Shown here piece after piece: positions 9,945 through 17,633 of a stretch of DNA of 64,000 nt. The stretch comes from Pandoraea faecigallinarum (GTDB taxonomy: Bacteria; Pseudomonadota; Gammaproteobacteria; Burkholderiales; Burkholderiaceae). Location of the stretch: positions 1,860,001 through 1,924,000 of the forward strand of contig NZ_CP011807.3 of NCBI RefSeq assembly GCF_001029105.3, read 5' to 3'. Every line of letters begins with the position of its first letter. Position 1 is the stretch's first letter. The notes beneath the pieces were generated by a model, which saw nothing but the letters and a program-made list of their open reading frames with translations, had not been told where the DNA came from and searched no databases. Both the position numbers and the translations under genes were made by a program.

Positions 9945-10173
9945 GAAATGAATTTCCTGCCGAGTCGATGGGCGATGCAAACCGATGCCCAAATCGCGTT
10001 GCGGCTATTGTCGCCGATCTTGCCGCCGTTGCCAGCGATTGTTCCGCTGCGCGGTCGGCGAGGGCAACGGCACGGGAGGGAGGTGGGGCGGAATTCGGGA
10101 CGTCTCATCCGCATTCCGTTCCCGGACCTGTGTCCGGTAACGGTACACTTGCGGTAACCGGCGCTCGGAATCG

Positions 10174-10232
10174 GGTCGCAAACCAGTCGTGAATCAGGTC
10201 GTGAATCAGGTCGCGAAACAGGTCGCGAAACG
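10174..10232. repeat. Degenerate 12-bp tandem repeats, about 5 units
   Basis: Five consecutive units of the form GGTCG(C/T)(A/G)AA(A/T)CA occupy 10174-10232. One is shortened to 11 bp. Pairs of neighbouring units are nearly identical (two GTGAATCA types, then two GCGAAAC types), which suggests stepwise duplication. The run ends 27 bp before the displaced GST ribosome binding site. Confidence 0.85.
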
Positions 10233-10269
10233 GAACGCAAACGCCGGCTCACTCACATGGGAGAATGAA

Positions 10270-10282
10270 ATGAACGCGTCCC
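10270..10282 (+). repeat. Left subterminal inverted repeat of the IS
   Basis: ATGAACGCGTCCC, a perfect 13-bp inverted match to 11674-11686. It lies within a couple of bases of the inferred left border and about 107 bp before the transposase start. Confidence 0.9.
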
Positions 10283-10388
10283 ACCCCGTGACCGAGTGAG
10301 CAAAGGAAGGTGGATCCTCACGGGCCAACGGCATCGATGTGCCCAAAGTGGAAAATACGAAGTTTTCCAAAGCAACCGGAGGATCCGA

Positions 10389-11408
10389 GTGAATTGTACG
10401 GCAGTGGGTGTAGACATCGCGAAAAGTGTGTTCCAAGTGCATTACGTCGATCAGGAAACTGGCGAGATCGTGAACAAGCCGATCAAGCGGGCAAAGTTCC
10501 TTGAGCATTTTGCGAACCGAGCGCCGTGCCTGATCGGGATGGAAGCGTGCGGTGGTGCGCACCACTGGGCCCGGCAACTCGCGAAGCTGGGCCACGAGGT
10601 GAAGCTGATGCCGGGGGAGTTCGTAAAGGCTTTCAACATCAGGAACAAGAGCGATGCGGCTGATGCGAAGGCGATCTGGCTGGCCGTGCAGCAGCCGGGC
10701 AAGCCGGTCGCAGTAAAGACCGAAATGCAGCAAGCCATGCTGGGGCTGCACCGGATGAGACAGCAACTGATCAAATTTCGCACGATGCAGATTAATGCTC
10801 TGCGAGGGCTGCTAACGGAATACGGTGAAGTGATGGGCAAGAGTCGGGCGAAGCTCGATAAGGAAATACCCGCTGTGCTCGAACGGATTGCGGAGCGTTT
10901 GCCTGCCGTGCTGATCGATACGTTTCGCGCGCAGTGGAACGGACTGGAGAAGCTTGATGAGCAGATCGCTGAGATCGAGCGTCGGATGCGCGAGTGGAAG
11001 AAAGAGGATAAGGCGGTCAAGGCCATCAGCGAGATTCCCGGTGTTGGATTACTGACGGCAACAGCAGCTGTCGCGATGATGGGAGATGCGAAAGCGTTCA
11101 GTTCGGGACGAGAGTTTGCCGCGTGGGTTGGGATCGTGCCGAAGCAGACGGGTTCGGGCGGCAAGGTGAACTTGCATGGCATATCAAAGCGCGGCGACAC
11201 ATATCTGCGCACCCTGCTGATTCACGGTGCACGATCTGTGCTGACGCATGCGAAAGAGCCCGGTGAGTGGGTCGAACAAATCCAGAAGCGGCGGCCAAAA
11301 AATGTCGTAATCGTCGCGTTAGCCAACAAGATGGCGCGAACGATCTGGGCAGTTCTTGCCCATGACCGGCAGTACCAGAAGGGATACGTGAGCGTGAAAC
11401 CCGTCTAA
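10389..11408 (+). CDS. IS110-family (IS1111 group) transposase/recombinase
   Basis: The 339-residue protein is of normal length for the family. The N-terminal DEDD RuvC-like domain shows Asp9 (VGVDIAKS), Glu52 (GMEACGG), Asp89 and Asp92 (NKSDAADAKAI). The C-terminal Tnp domain carries the helix-hairpin-helix ISEIPGVGLLTA and the expected catalytic Ser256 (PKQTGSGGK), so all catalytic residues are present. The start is a GTG at 10389 with GGAGG nine bases upstream; the frame remains open further upstream, but those residues do not belong to the domain. Family enzymes are RNA-guided recombinases that move the element without terminal duplications. It looks intact. Confidence 0.93.
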   Translation: MNCTAVGVDIAKSVFQVHYVDQETGEIVNKPIKRAKFLEHFANRAPCLIGMEACGGAHHWARQLAKLGHEVKLMPGEFVKAFNIRNKSDAADAKAIWLAVQQPGKPVAVKTEMQQAMLGLHRMRQQLIKFRTMQINALRGLLTEYGEVMGKSRAKLDKEIPAVLERIAERLPAVLIDTFRAQWNGLEKLDEQIAEIERRMREWKKEDKAVKAISEIPGVGLLTATAAVAMMGDAKAFSSGREFAAWVGIVPKQTGSGGKVNLHGISKRGDTYLRTLLIHGARSVLTHAKEPGEWVEQIQKRRPKNVVIVALANKMARTIWAVLAHDRQYQKGYVSVKPV

Positions 11409-11494
11409 ACGGGCAGCGCTTGCGTAGAGGATTAACGTTTAAACACAGGGTGAACGTCGAAAGGTTGCGCAGCAATCGAGTGTGATGACAAGCC

Positions 11495-11645
11495 AGGTAG
11501 GACCGGGACTCGCTAAACCTGAATGATGCCTCGAGCTTTGAGCTCGCCGGGAGAATGAGGTGCGAGTCAGCGAATTTCATAGGGGCCCGCAGCGACTGTA
11601 CCGACTGCATCGAGGCCGGATATAGAGCTGCAGCCCATCCTGTCT
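11495..11645 (+). ncRNA. Candidate bridge RNA in the 3' end of the IS
   Basis: Downstream of the transposase an outer stem (GACTCGC, 11507-11513, with GCGAGTC, 11562-11568) encloses an internal loop closed by a hairpin (CGAGC/GCTCG, 11532-11536 and 11542-11546). The 5' side of the loop contains ATGATG (11523-11528). The 3' side contains GGGAGAATGA (11549-11558). These match, in the geometry of target guides, the two halves of the insertion site read on the minus strand (ATGATG-TC-ATTCTCCC). A second loop follows: TTCAT (11576-11580) and ATATAGA (11620-11626) flank a GGCC...GGCC hairpin. ATATAGA equals the element's right terminus, as expected for a donor loop. RNA ends are not determined. Confidence 0.72.
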
Positions 11646-11673
11646 ATCAAAACACGCGAAAACTGTTGCAAAC

Positions 11674-11686
11674 GGGACGCGTTCAT
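11674..11686 (-). repeat. Right subterminal inverted repeat of the IS
   Basis: GGGACGCGTTCAT, the exact complement of the left repeat at 10270-10282. It is followed by ATA and the putative GA core, then by the GST start region. Confidence 0.9.
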
Positions 11687-11695
11687 ATAGACATC

Positions 11696-12352
11696 ATGTT
11701 GAAGCTGTACGGCTTTCCAGTCAGCAACTATTACAACAAGGTTAAGGTTGTGCTGTACGAGAAGGGCTTGCCTTTCGAAGAGTCCGAAGCCATTCCCTGC
11801 CAGGACGAGCCGATGCTGCAATGCTCGCCGCTCGGCAAGGTGCCGTATCTGCAAACGGAGAAGGGCTTTCTGGCCGAATCGCAGGTGATCTGCGACTTCC
11901 TCGAAGCGACGCATCCCACGCCAGCACTGTTCTCGGCCGATCCGTGGCGGCAGGCCAAGGAGCGCGAACTGCTCACGATGGTCGAACTGCATCTGGAACT
12001 GGTAGTGCGTGAAGTGTACAAGCAGGCGTTCTTCGGGGGCACGGTGTCGGAAGGCACGCGTGAGCGAACCGAGAAACTGCTGCGTCGTAATATCGTCGCG
12101 TTCAAGCGCATTGCCAGGTTCGCCCCTTATGTTGCGGGCGAGACATTCACGATGGTCGACGTTGCCGCGGGCATTCACTTGCCGATCCTCGGCATGGCCG
12201 CGCAAGCCGTCTATGGCGAAGACTTCCTGAATGCCGAAGGCATCGACTGGAAGGCCTACGGGAAGATGCTCTCGGAGCGCGAATCCTTTCAGCGCATGCG
12301 CGCCGAGCAGAAGGCTTACCAGCAGGCACAGCAAGCGAAGAAAGCGGGATAA
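11696..12352 (+). CDS. Glutathione S-transferase family protein, leader interrupted by IS
   Basis: The 218-residue protein has a thioredoxin-fold N-terminus (KLYGFPVSNYYNKVKVVLYEKGL, split by the CSPLGKVPYLQTEKGFLAESQ cis-Pro and glutathione-binding segment). The helical GST C-terminal domain follows (FAPYVAGETFTMVDVAAG). The ATG at 11696 fits the domain start, but no ribosome binding site precedes it: the sequence immediately upstream is the end of the IS. GGGAGA at 10259-10264, on the far side of the element, would sit 8 bases from this ATG if the element were removed. An in-frame extension back to 11555 is open through the IS end. Translation is therefore probably reduced. Confidence 0.87.
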   Translation: MLKLYGFPVSNYYNKVKVVLYEKGLPFEESEAIPCQDEPMLQCSPLGKVPYLQTEKGFLAESQVICDFLEATHPTPALFSADPWRQAKERELLTMVELHLELVVREVYKQAFFGGTVSEGTRERTEKLLRRNIVAFKRIARFAPYVAGETFTMVDVAAGIHLPILGMAAQAVYGEDFLNAEGIDWKAYGKMLSERESFQRMRAEQKAYQQAQQAKKAG

Positions 12353-12404
12353 TGCCGCAAGGCGTGTGCCGCAGGCGTGGCTTCGCAGCCGGCGCCGCAA
12401 ATCG

Positions 12405-12448
12405 AAACGGCCGCCATTTTCGAGATTTTTCGAAATGCGGCCGTTTTT
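12405..12448. terminator. Bidirectional intrinsic terminator
   Basis: AAACGGCCGCCATTTTCG pairs with CGAAATGCGGCCGTTT across an 8-base AT-rich loop, followed by a T-run. A-rich and T-rich flanks on both sides suit both the plus-strand GST gene and the convergent aminotransferase gene that ends at 12501. Confidence 0.85.
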
Positions 12449-12500
12449 CCGTTTTTTCGGCCCGCCAGTGTCGTCTGACGCCGTCGTCAAACCTGCGTCG

Positions 12501-13688
12501 TCAAACTTTCGCCAGCCTTGCGAGCGCTTCTCGCAGTGTGTCGTCCTGCTTGGCGAAACAGAAGCGCACCACGCCCGACTCGTGCGGCTCGTGATAGAAG
12601 GCCGAGACCGGAATAGCCGCGACGCCGATTTCCCGTGTCAGCCACAGCGCGAAGTCCGCCTCGCTCATGTCACTGATGGCGCTGTAATCGACGCACTGGA
12701 AATAGGTGCCTTCGCACGGCAGCAGTTTGAAGCGCGTGCTTGCGAGACCTTCGCGGAATAGATTGCGCTTCTTCTGATAAAAGCCGGACAGTTCGAGATA
12801 CGGGGACGGATCGCGCATGTAGTCGGCCAGACCGACCTGCATGGGCGTGTTCACCGTGAATACGTTGAACTGATGCACCTTGCGGAATTCGGCCGACAAT
12901 GCGGCCGGTGCGGCGACGAAACCGACTTTCCAGCCTGTCACGTGATAGGTCTTGCCGAAGCTCGACACGATGAAACTGCGGCGCGCGAGTTCCGGATGGC
13001 GCGCCACGCTCTCGTGATGCTTGCCGTCGTACACCATATGTTCGTAGACCTCATCCGAGATCAGCAGAATGTCGGTGCCCGCCACGATCTCGGACAGCTT
13101 CGCGAGGTCCTGCTCGTGCCACACCGTGCCGCTCGGGTTGTGCGGCGTGTTGAACAGAATGAGACGCGTGCGCGGCGTGATGGCCGCGGCCAGCCTGTCG
13201 AACGGAATGCGGAATTCGGGAGCTTCCAGCGTGATGAACACCGGTTTGCCGCCGGCGAGTTCGATCGACGGGACGTAGCTGTCGTAAGTCGGCTCGAACA
13301 CGATCACTTCGTCACCCGGATGCACCGTCGCCAGAATGGCGGTAAGCAGAGCCTGTGTGGCCCCGGCGGTCACCGTGATCTCGGTATTCCAGTCGTAATG
13401 CTGCCCATAGAGCTTGCCGATCTTCTCGGCAATGGCCTGACGCAGCGCCGGCACGCCCGCCATCGGCGGATATTGGTTGTGGTCTTCGCGCATGGCGCGC
13501 GAGACCGCGTCGACGATCTTCGGATCGCACGGGAAATCGGGGAAGCCCTGGCCGAGGTTCACCGCCTGCTTCTCGGCGGCCAGCGCCGACATAACGGTGA
13601 AGATGGTGGTGCCGACATTCGGCAGGCGCGACGCGAGCGGCGGGGCAACCAGCGCTGGCGTGGTGGATCCAGTGTGAGGCGCGTTCAT
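12501..13688 (-). CDS. Pyridoxal-phosphate aminotransferase, class I (methionine aminotransferase-like)
   Basis: The 395-residue protein is a full-length fold-type I aminotransferase. The Schiff-base lysine is Lys246 in SSFGKTYHVTGWKVG. TPHNPSG (about 181-187) and SDEVYEHMVYDG are the cofactor-binding Asn and Asp/Tyr regions. The C-terminal VRFCFAK supplies the substrate-carboxylate Arg. The NLGQGFPDF opening and SFGKT context match YbdL/kynurenine-aminotransferase-like enzymes that prefer methionine; specificity is inferred by family. It is monocistronic, convergent with the GST gene. The ribosome binding site before the ATG at 13688 is weak. Confidence 0.9.
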   Translation of the reverse strand: MNAPHTGSTTPALVAPPLASRLPNVGTTIFTVMSALAAEKQAVNLGQGFPDFPCDPKIVDAVSRAMREDHNQYPPMAGVPALRQAIAEKIGKLYGQHYDWNTEITVTAGATQALLTAILATVHPGDEVIVFEPTYDSYVPSIELAGGKPVFITLEAPEFRIPFDRLAAAITPRTRLILFNTPHNPSGTVWHEQDLAKLSEIVAGTDILLISDEVYEHMVYDGKHHESVARHPELARRSFIVSSFGKTYHVTGWKVGFVAAPAALSAEFRKVHQFNVFTVNTPMQVGLADYMRDPSPYLELSGFYQKKRNLFREGLASTRFKLLPCEGTYFQCVDYSAISDMSEADFALWLTREIGVAAIPVSAFYHEPHESGVVRFCFAKQDDTLREALARLAKV

Positions 13689-13776
13689 GTTGACGAGGAA
13701 CGATGCAGTGATCAGGCCGCCATTCTACCGCTGTCGCGCCATCCCTGCGGGCGGCACCGGGTCGTCGGCCCCTCAT

Positions 13777-13812
13777 TTCCGAACTGTGTTTCGAACTGTG
13801 TTCCGGACTGTG
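13777..13812. repeat. Three degenerate 12-bp tandem units
   Basis: Three units of the form TTYCGRACTGTG (13777-13788, 13789-13800, 13801-13812) lie in the spacer between the aminotransferase start and the PIN-domain gene. Each differs from the next by one or two bases. Confidence 0.85.
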
Positions 13813-13919
13813 GGCAGCCGGTCTGCCGGGGTGTCCCCATCCCGCCTTCGGATATCTCCCGTAACGACGCCGCCTGCCGGCGCCGTATCCCGCGGGACCG
13901 CGAGACCGCGAGCCCTGTC

Positions 13920-14432
13920 TCATCCGCCCACGGCGAGCAGCGACGTGAAAGCGCTTGCCGTCACGATCCGGAAGCCGAACCGGCGCGCCACGCGGCTGCG
14001 CAGTTTGAGCACCGCCTTGTCCTTGCTGACGAGCCAGTGCGCATGGCCGTCGCGCGCGGCTTCCAGAAATTTCTGATCGTCGCGGTCGCGGCAAAGGGGC
14101 AGCGGCGCGGGCGGGGCGGTGTCTTCCGGCACCACGATTCGATGCGTGTGTGCGTCGACCCAGGCAAGCGCGGCGTCGTTGTCGAGTTCGCGTGATGCGA
14201 ACTGCGGGTAGGTGAGCACGATAGCCAGCTCGTCGCGGCAGCGGGGGGCCATGAGCGCGGTGAGGCGGCGCTCGACGAGCGCATCGCGCACCGGCCGTGC
14301 GACCGGATCGTCGAACACCAGCAGATCGATCCAGACATTGGTGTCGAGGACCACGCGCGGCGGTGTGGCGAGGGAGTCGAGATGCTCGGCGAAGGCCCGG
14401 TCGGCAGGCGTGGCGACAGCGTTTTGAAGCAT
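13920..14432 (-). CDS. PIN-domain protein, putative toxin-antitoxin toxin family
   Basis: The 170-residue PIN-domain protein opens with the acidic motif RVVLDTNVWIDLLVFDDP. RCRDELAIVLTYPQF, CRDRDDQKFLEAA and LVSKDKAVL follow, giving the expected set of metal-binding Asp and Glu residues of the PIN_3 (VapC-related) group. The start at 14432 (MLQNAVAT) is chosen because the longer frame to 14516 would overlap yaaA. No small antitoxin gene lies next to it, so it is probably a solitary PIN nuclease. It is divergent from yaaA with a 58-bp shared spacer. Confidence 0.8.
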   Translation of the reverse strand: MLQNAVATPADRAFAEHLDSLATPPRVVLDTNVWIDLLVFDDPVARPVRDALVERRLTALMAPRCRDELAIVLTYPQFASRELDNDAALAWVDAHTHRIVVPEDTAPPAPLPLCRDRDDQKFLEAARDGHAHWLVSKDKAVLKLRSRVARRFGFRIVTASAFTSLLAVGG

Positions 14433-14490
14433 TGGATAGAATGACGGTTTCTCGAAAGTTTCTCGATCAAGCAGGAACGCTGCACCCGAT

Positions 14491-15270
14491 ATGATAATTG
14501 TTCTCTCGCCGGCCAAATCGCTCGACTACGAAACGCCGCCTCACGTGAGCACGCACACCGTGCCCCAATTCGTGGACGACGCTGCCGAACTCATCGAGGG
14601 CCTGCGTGAACTGAGTCCGGCGCAGGTCGGCTCGCTCATGAGCATCTCCGACCAGCTCGCCGCGCTCAACGCCACGCGCTATGCCGAATGGTCGCCGCGC
14701 TTCGATACCTCCAACGCCAAGCAGGCGGTGCTCGCTTTCAACGGCGATGTCTACGAAGGCCTGTCCGCGCGCACGCTCAACGCCTCGCAACTCGACTTCG
14801 CCCAGAAGCATCTGCGCATTCTGTCGGGGCTGTACGGCGTATTGCGTCCGCTCGACCTGCTGCAACCGTATCGCCTCGAAATGGGCACCCGCTTTGCGAA
14901 CAAGCGCGGGCGCGATCTTTACGCCTTCTGGGGCGAGCGCGTGACGCAAACGATCAATGCGTCGCTCGCCGAGCACAGCGAAACGCGCCGCGTGCTGGTG
15001 AATCTGGCATCGGAGGAGTATTTCAAGGTCGTCAAACGCCGCCTGATCGAAGCGCCGGTGATCACGCCGGTGTTCGAGGACTGGAAGAGCGGCAAGTACA
15101 AGATCATCAGCTTCTACGCCAAGCGCGCTCGCGGTCTGATGGCTCGCTACGCCATTGAGCGCGGCGTGACCGATGTGCAGCAACTCAAGGCTTTCGATGC
15201 CGAGGGTTACGCCTTCGACGATAGCGTCTCCAACGATTCGCTGTGGATCTTCCGCCGCCGCGTGGCCTGA
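14491..15270 (+). CDS. yaaA: Peroxide stress protein YaaA
   Basis: The 259-residue protein is a full-length YaaA/DUF328 member. It begins with the signature [16 protein letters not shown]. It contains [25 protein letters not shown] and, near the C-terminus, [15 protein letters not shown]. In Escherichia coli YaaA limits free iron and protects DNA and proteins during hydrogen peroxide stress, and binds DNA through a helix-hairpin-helix-like fold. The length matches the family exactly. It is transcribed alone, divergently from the PIN gene. Confidence 0.95.
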   Translation: MIIVLSPAKSLDYETPPHVSTHTVPQFVDDAAELIEGLRELSPAQVGSLMSISDQLAALNATRYAEWSPRFDTSNAKQAVLAFNGDVYEGLSARTLNASQLDFAQKHLRILSGLYGVLRPLDLLQPYRLEMGTRFANKRGRDLYAFWGERVTQTINASLAEHSETRRVLVNLASEEYFKVVKRRLIEAPVITPVFEDWKSGKYKIISFYAKRARGLMARYAIERGVTDVQQLKAFDAEGYAFDDSVSNDSLWIFRRRVA

Positions 15271-15337
15271 CGCCAGCCATCTGCCCACCCCCGGGACAGT
15301 GAGCCGGGGCGCTTCATTTCTGCCAGCGAGACAAGTC

Positions 15338-16486
15338 ATGACCGTGCACATCAGCAGCAAATTCGACAGCGGTGCGATCGAGGTGGTGAGCGCCGAGCGT
15401 GCCGACGACATCCACGTGCGTATTGCGCGAGACGGCGCGGCCGAGTTTGCGCAGTGGTTCCATTTTCGCGTGCAGGGGGTAGCGGGTGTGCCGTGCCGCA
15501 TCGTGTTCGATAACGCCGGGCAGACATCCTATCCGCGTGGCTGGGAGAACTACCGGGCGGTGGCGTCGTACGACCGCGTGACGTGGTTTCGCGTGCCGAC
15601 GTCGTATGACGGGCAGGTCATGACGGTGGCGTTCACGCCCGCGCACGACAGCGTGTATCTGGCGTACTTCGAGCCATATCCGGATGAGCGCCATCTGGCG
15701 TTGCTCGGTACGGCGCAGAATTCGCCGCTGGTGCGATCGCACTCGATGGGGCAGACCGTCGACGGACGCGACATGACGCTGCTCACCGTCGGCGAACCGC
15801 GCGCCGGCAAGCGTCACATCTGGGTGATCGCGCGTCAGCATCCCGGCGAGACGATGGCGGAATGGTTCGTGGAGGGAATGCTGCGCCGCCTGCTCGGCGC
15901 CGGCGACTGGGCAGGCGACCCACTGGCGGCGGCGCTGCTCGACGAGGCCGTGTTCTTCGTGGTGCCGAACATGAACCCCGACGGTTCGGCGCGCGGCCAT
16001 CTGCGCACCCACGCGGCGGGCGCGAACCTCAATCGCGAGTGGCTGACGCCCGACCTCGCGCGCAGCCCCGAAGTCCATCACGTGCGTGCCGCAATCGAGG
16101 CGACCGGCTGCGACATGTTCTTCGACATTCACGGCGACGAAGCGCTGCCGTACGTGTTTCTCGCCGGTAACGAAGGCGTGGAGTCGGCGACGCCTGCGCT
16201 GCTCGCGCGCGAGAAAGCGTTCGGCGAACGGTTCAAGGCGGTGAGTCTCGACTTTCAGGACAAGTTCGGCTATCCGCCGGGCAAGCATGGCCCCGAGTCA
16301 CTCAAGCTCGCCTCGAAGTGGGTCGCGCATCGCTTCGGTTGTCTGTCGCTCACGCTCGAAATGCCGTTCAAGGACAACGCCAATCGTCCCGATCCGCAAG
16401 TCGGATGGAGCGGGGCTCGAAGCGCAGCGCTGGGCGCTTCGATGCTTGCCGCGATCTGGGCACAGATGCAGGCCGATCAGCGCTGA
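15338..16486 (+). CDS. M14 family metallocarboxypeptidase (cytosolic carboxypeptidase-like)
   Basis: The 382-residue protein has an N-terminal beta-sandwich domain (about residues 1-125) followed by an M14 peptidase domain. Zinc ligands are in RQHPGETMAEWF (HxxE) and FFDIHGDEALP (His). NLNREW supplies the substrate-binding Asn-Arg, and LTLEMPFKD the catalytic Glu. This two-domain form without a signal peptide is that of bacterial CCP/AGBL-type carboxypeptidases. The natural substrate is unknown. It begins 67 bp after yaaA; the spacer is GC-rich with no clear terminator, so co-transcription is possible. Confidence 0.9.
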   Translation: MTVHISSKFDSGAIEVVSAERADDIHVRIARDGAAEFAQWFHFRVQGVAGVPCRIVFDNAGQTSYPRGWENYRAVASYDRVTWFRVPTSYDGQVMTVAFTPAHDSVYLAYFEPYPDERHLALLGTAQNSPLVRSHSMGQTVDGRDMTLLTVGEPRAGKRHIWVIARQHPGETMAEWFVEGMLRRLLGAGDWAGDPLAAALLDEAVFFVVPNMNPDGSARGHLRTHAAGANLNREWLTPDLARSPEVHHVRAAIEATGCDMFFDIHGDEALPYVFLAGNEGVESATPALLAREKAFGERFKAVSLDFQDKFGYPPGKHGPESLKLASKWVAHRFGCLSLTLEMPFKDNANRPDPQVGWSGARSAALGASMLAAIWAQMQADQR

Positions 16487-16604
16487 GCGCGCGGGGCGGC
16501 CTCGGCAACCTGGCGACGCTCCGGCAACGGCTCGCCTGCGCACGCGACAAAGCGCGGCGCACGGGGCGTCGTGCCTGATGTCTTGCCCGATCGTCGCGCG
16601 ACGA

Positions 16605-17240
16605 TCAGTTCTTCTTTTTCGCGGTGCTCTTCTTCGTGCTGCCCGATTTGGCAGACGACGACTTCGCTGTCGATTTGCTGCCCGAGGCCTTGGCCGTGGT
16701 GCCACGCTTGCCCGACTTCGCCGTTGCGTGCGACGCCTTGCCGCGTGCCGCGCGCCTGACGGGTTGCTCGACCTGCGAGAGCGGCGACGTATAGTCGAAG
16801 CCCATCATGCGGCCATCGGCATATCCGCAGCGAATGTGGATGTTGTCCGTCTGCCCGCTCGTGCGTTTGCCCACGCCATCGAGTTCGACCATTTGCGTGA
16901 CGTCGACACGTTGCTTGCGATCGTCGAACGGACCGTTCCACGGTTCGATTTTCGCGTGTCCCGGATCGAGCGCGGTCTCGTTGTACTCGACACTCTCGTA
17001 ACCGGGCAGTGTCGCGACGACGAAACTCGCGTGTGCCGCGCAGTCGGCGACCAGCGGATCGGCGTGACGGGTGTTGATGAACTGCTCGACCAGCGCGCGA
17101 TGCTGTTCGAGCGTGAAGGCCTGTGCGGGGGCCGTGAAGGCCGACAGGCAAAGCGGCGCGGCGACAGCGGCGATGCCGGCGGCCTGGCGCACGGCTCGCA
17201 TCACGACGCCTGCGGCGCGTTGAAAAAATCGATTCGACAT
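16605..17240 (-). CDS. Exported protein with Lys/Ser/Ala-rich tail (BspC-like)
   Basis: The 211-residue protein has a signal peptide that ends near residue 40 (AAPLCLSAFTAPAQA). A compact domain follows with two Cys (ADCAAH and IRCGY) and the HRALVEQFINTRHADPLVADC helix. A basic low-complexity tail rich in Lys, Ser, Ala and Thr starts near residue 145. The domain resembles the BspC-named family annotated in Burkholderia, a match from memory with moderate certainty. The tail is eukaryotic-histone-like in composition and could bind nucleic acid or cell-wall polymer. The start at 17240 puts the signal peptide at the N-terminus; longer frames do not. Confidence 0.75.
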   Translation of the reverse strand: MSNRFFQRAAGVVMRAVRQAAGIAAVAAPLCLSAFTAPAQAFTLEQHRALVEQFINTRHADPLVADCAAHASFVVATLPGYESVEYNETALDPGHAKIEPWNGPFDDRKQRVDVTQMVELDGVGKRTSGQTDNIHIRCGYADGRMMGFDYTSPLSQVEQPVRRAARGKASHATAKSGKRGTTAKASGSKSTAKSSSAKSGSTKKSTAKKKN

Positions 17241-17633
17241 TGCTTGACGTATTCTCGGGGGCGTAAGGATCGTTTGCATGCGGCGATCCTGAGCATTGCA
17301 GAGCAATGCGGGCATGCAGGACACCTTTTGCAGGGTCGTCGGCATGCGCCGCTCGCGAAGAAGCTTGACCGCATTTTGGAAGACAGCGGCGAAGCGGCAT
17401 CCATCTTAACCGAAAAAAAGCCGCTCAAGCCCGCCCGTTAAGCCCTCGCACCGCCCCTCGCACCGCATATGGCGCTTCATGAAAGTTACGGCGCGCTACA
17501 ATGCAGGCCAGCCAGAGCGACGTTTCGCCGCATTTTCATTCACACTGCGTTCGGTTTGCGGCGTTTGCTTCGCGCCTCGTGCGCGGTGCAACGGCTTGTC
17601 GTTACGTCTGGTCTCACGTTTTCACTTTTCGGC
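17241..17633. other. Divergent intergenic region
   Basis: The 393-bp spacer lies between the exported BspC-like protein and the TrmB-like methyltransferase. An in-frame extension of the latter back to 17469 is open, but its residues do not belong to the methyltransferase fold. I see no other gene, repeat or clear operator. Confidence 0.5.

Larger units (their letters stand above)
9800..10268. other. Promoter region: TetR-type operator, 12-bp repeats and original GST leader
   Basis: The 469-bp spacer between divergent transcription units holds, from left to right, a near-perfect 20-bp palindrome (9925-9944), a run of about five degenerate 12-bp repeats (10174-10232), and GGGAGA (10259-10264), which appears to be the displaced ribosome binding site of the GST gene now beginning at 11696. 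No gene is supported here. Confidence 0.6.
10269..11691 (+). mobile_element. IS110-family insertion sequence, IS1111 type
   Basis: About 1.42 kb. It has a short 5' end (about 120 bp), a DEDD transposase gene and a long 3' non-coding end (about 280 bp). A 13-bp perfect inverted repeat, ATGAACGCGTCCC, lies one base or so inside the left end (10270-10282), with its complement at 11674-11686. Subterminal inverted repeats plus a long right end are the marks of the IS1111 group. The dinucleotide GA sits at both borders (10267-10268 and 11690-11691) and is the likely core. Removing one copy joins GGGAGAAT-GA-CATCATG, a normal ribosome binding site and start codon for the GST gene. Exact ends are inferred to within a few bases. 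Confidence 0.88.

Noticed and set aside
11555..11695. N-terminal extension of the GST gene into the IS end
   Set aside because: The frame is open, but its 47 residues are IS sequence, the GST fold starts at the ATG at 11696, and the upstream ATG is only two bases from GGGAG, too close for initiation.
13920..14516. Two-gene toxin-antitoxin system around the PIN protein
   Set aside because: No antitoxin-sized gene adjoins on either side; the neighbours are an aminotransferase and yaaA.
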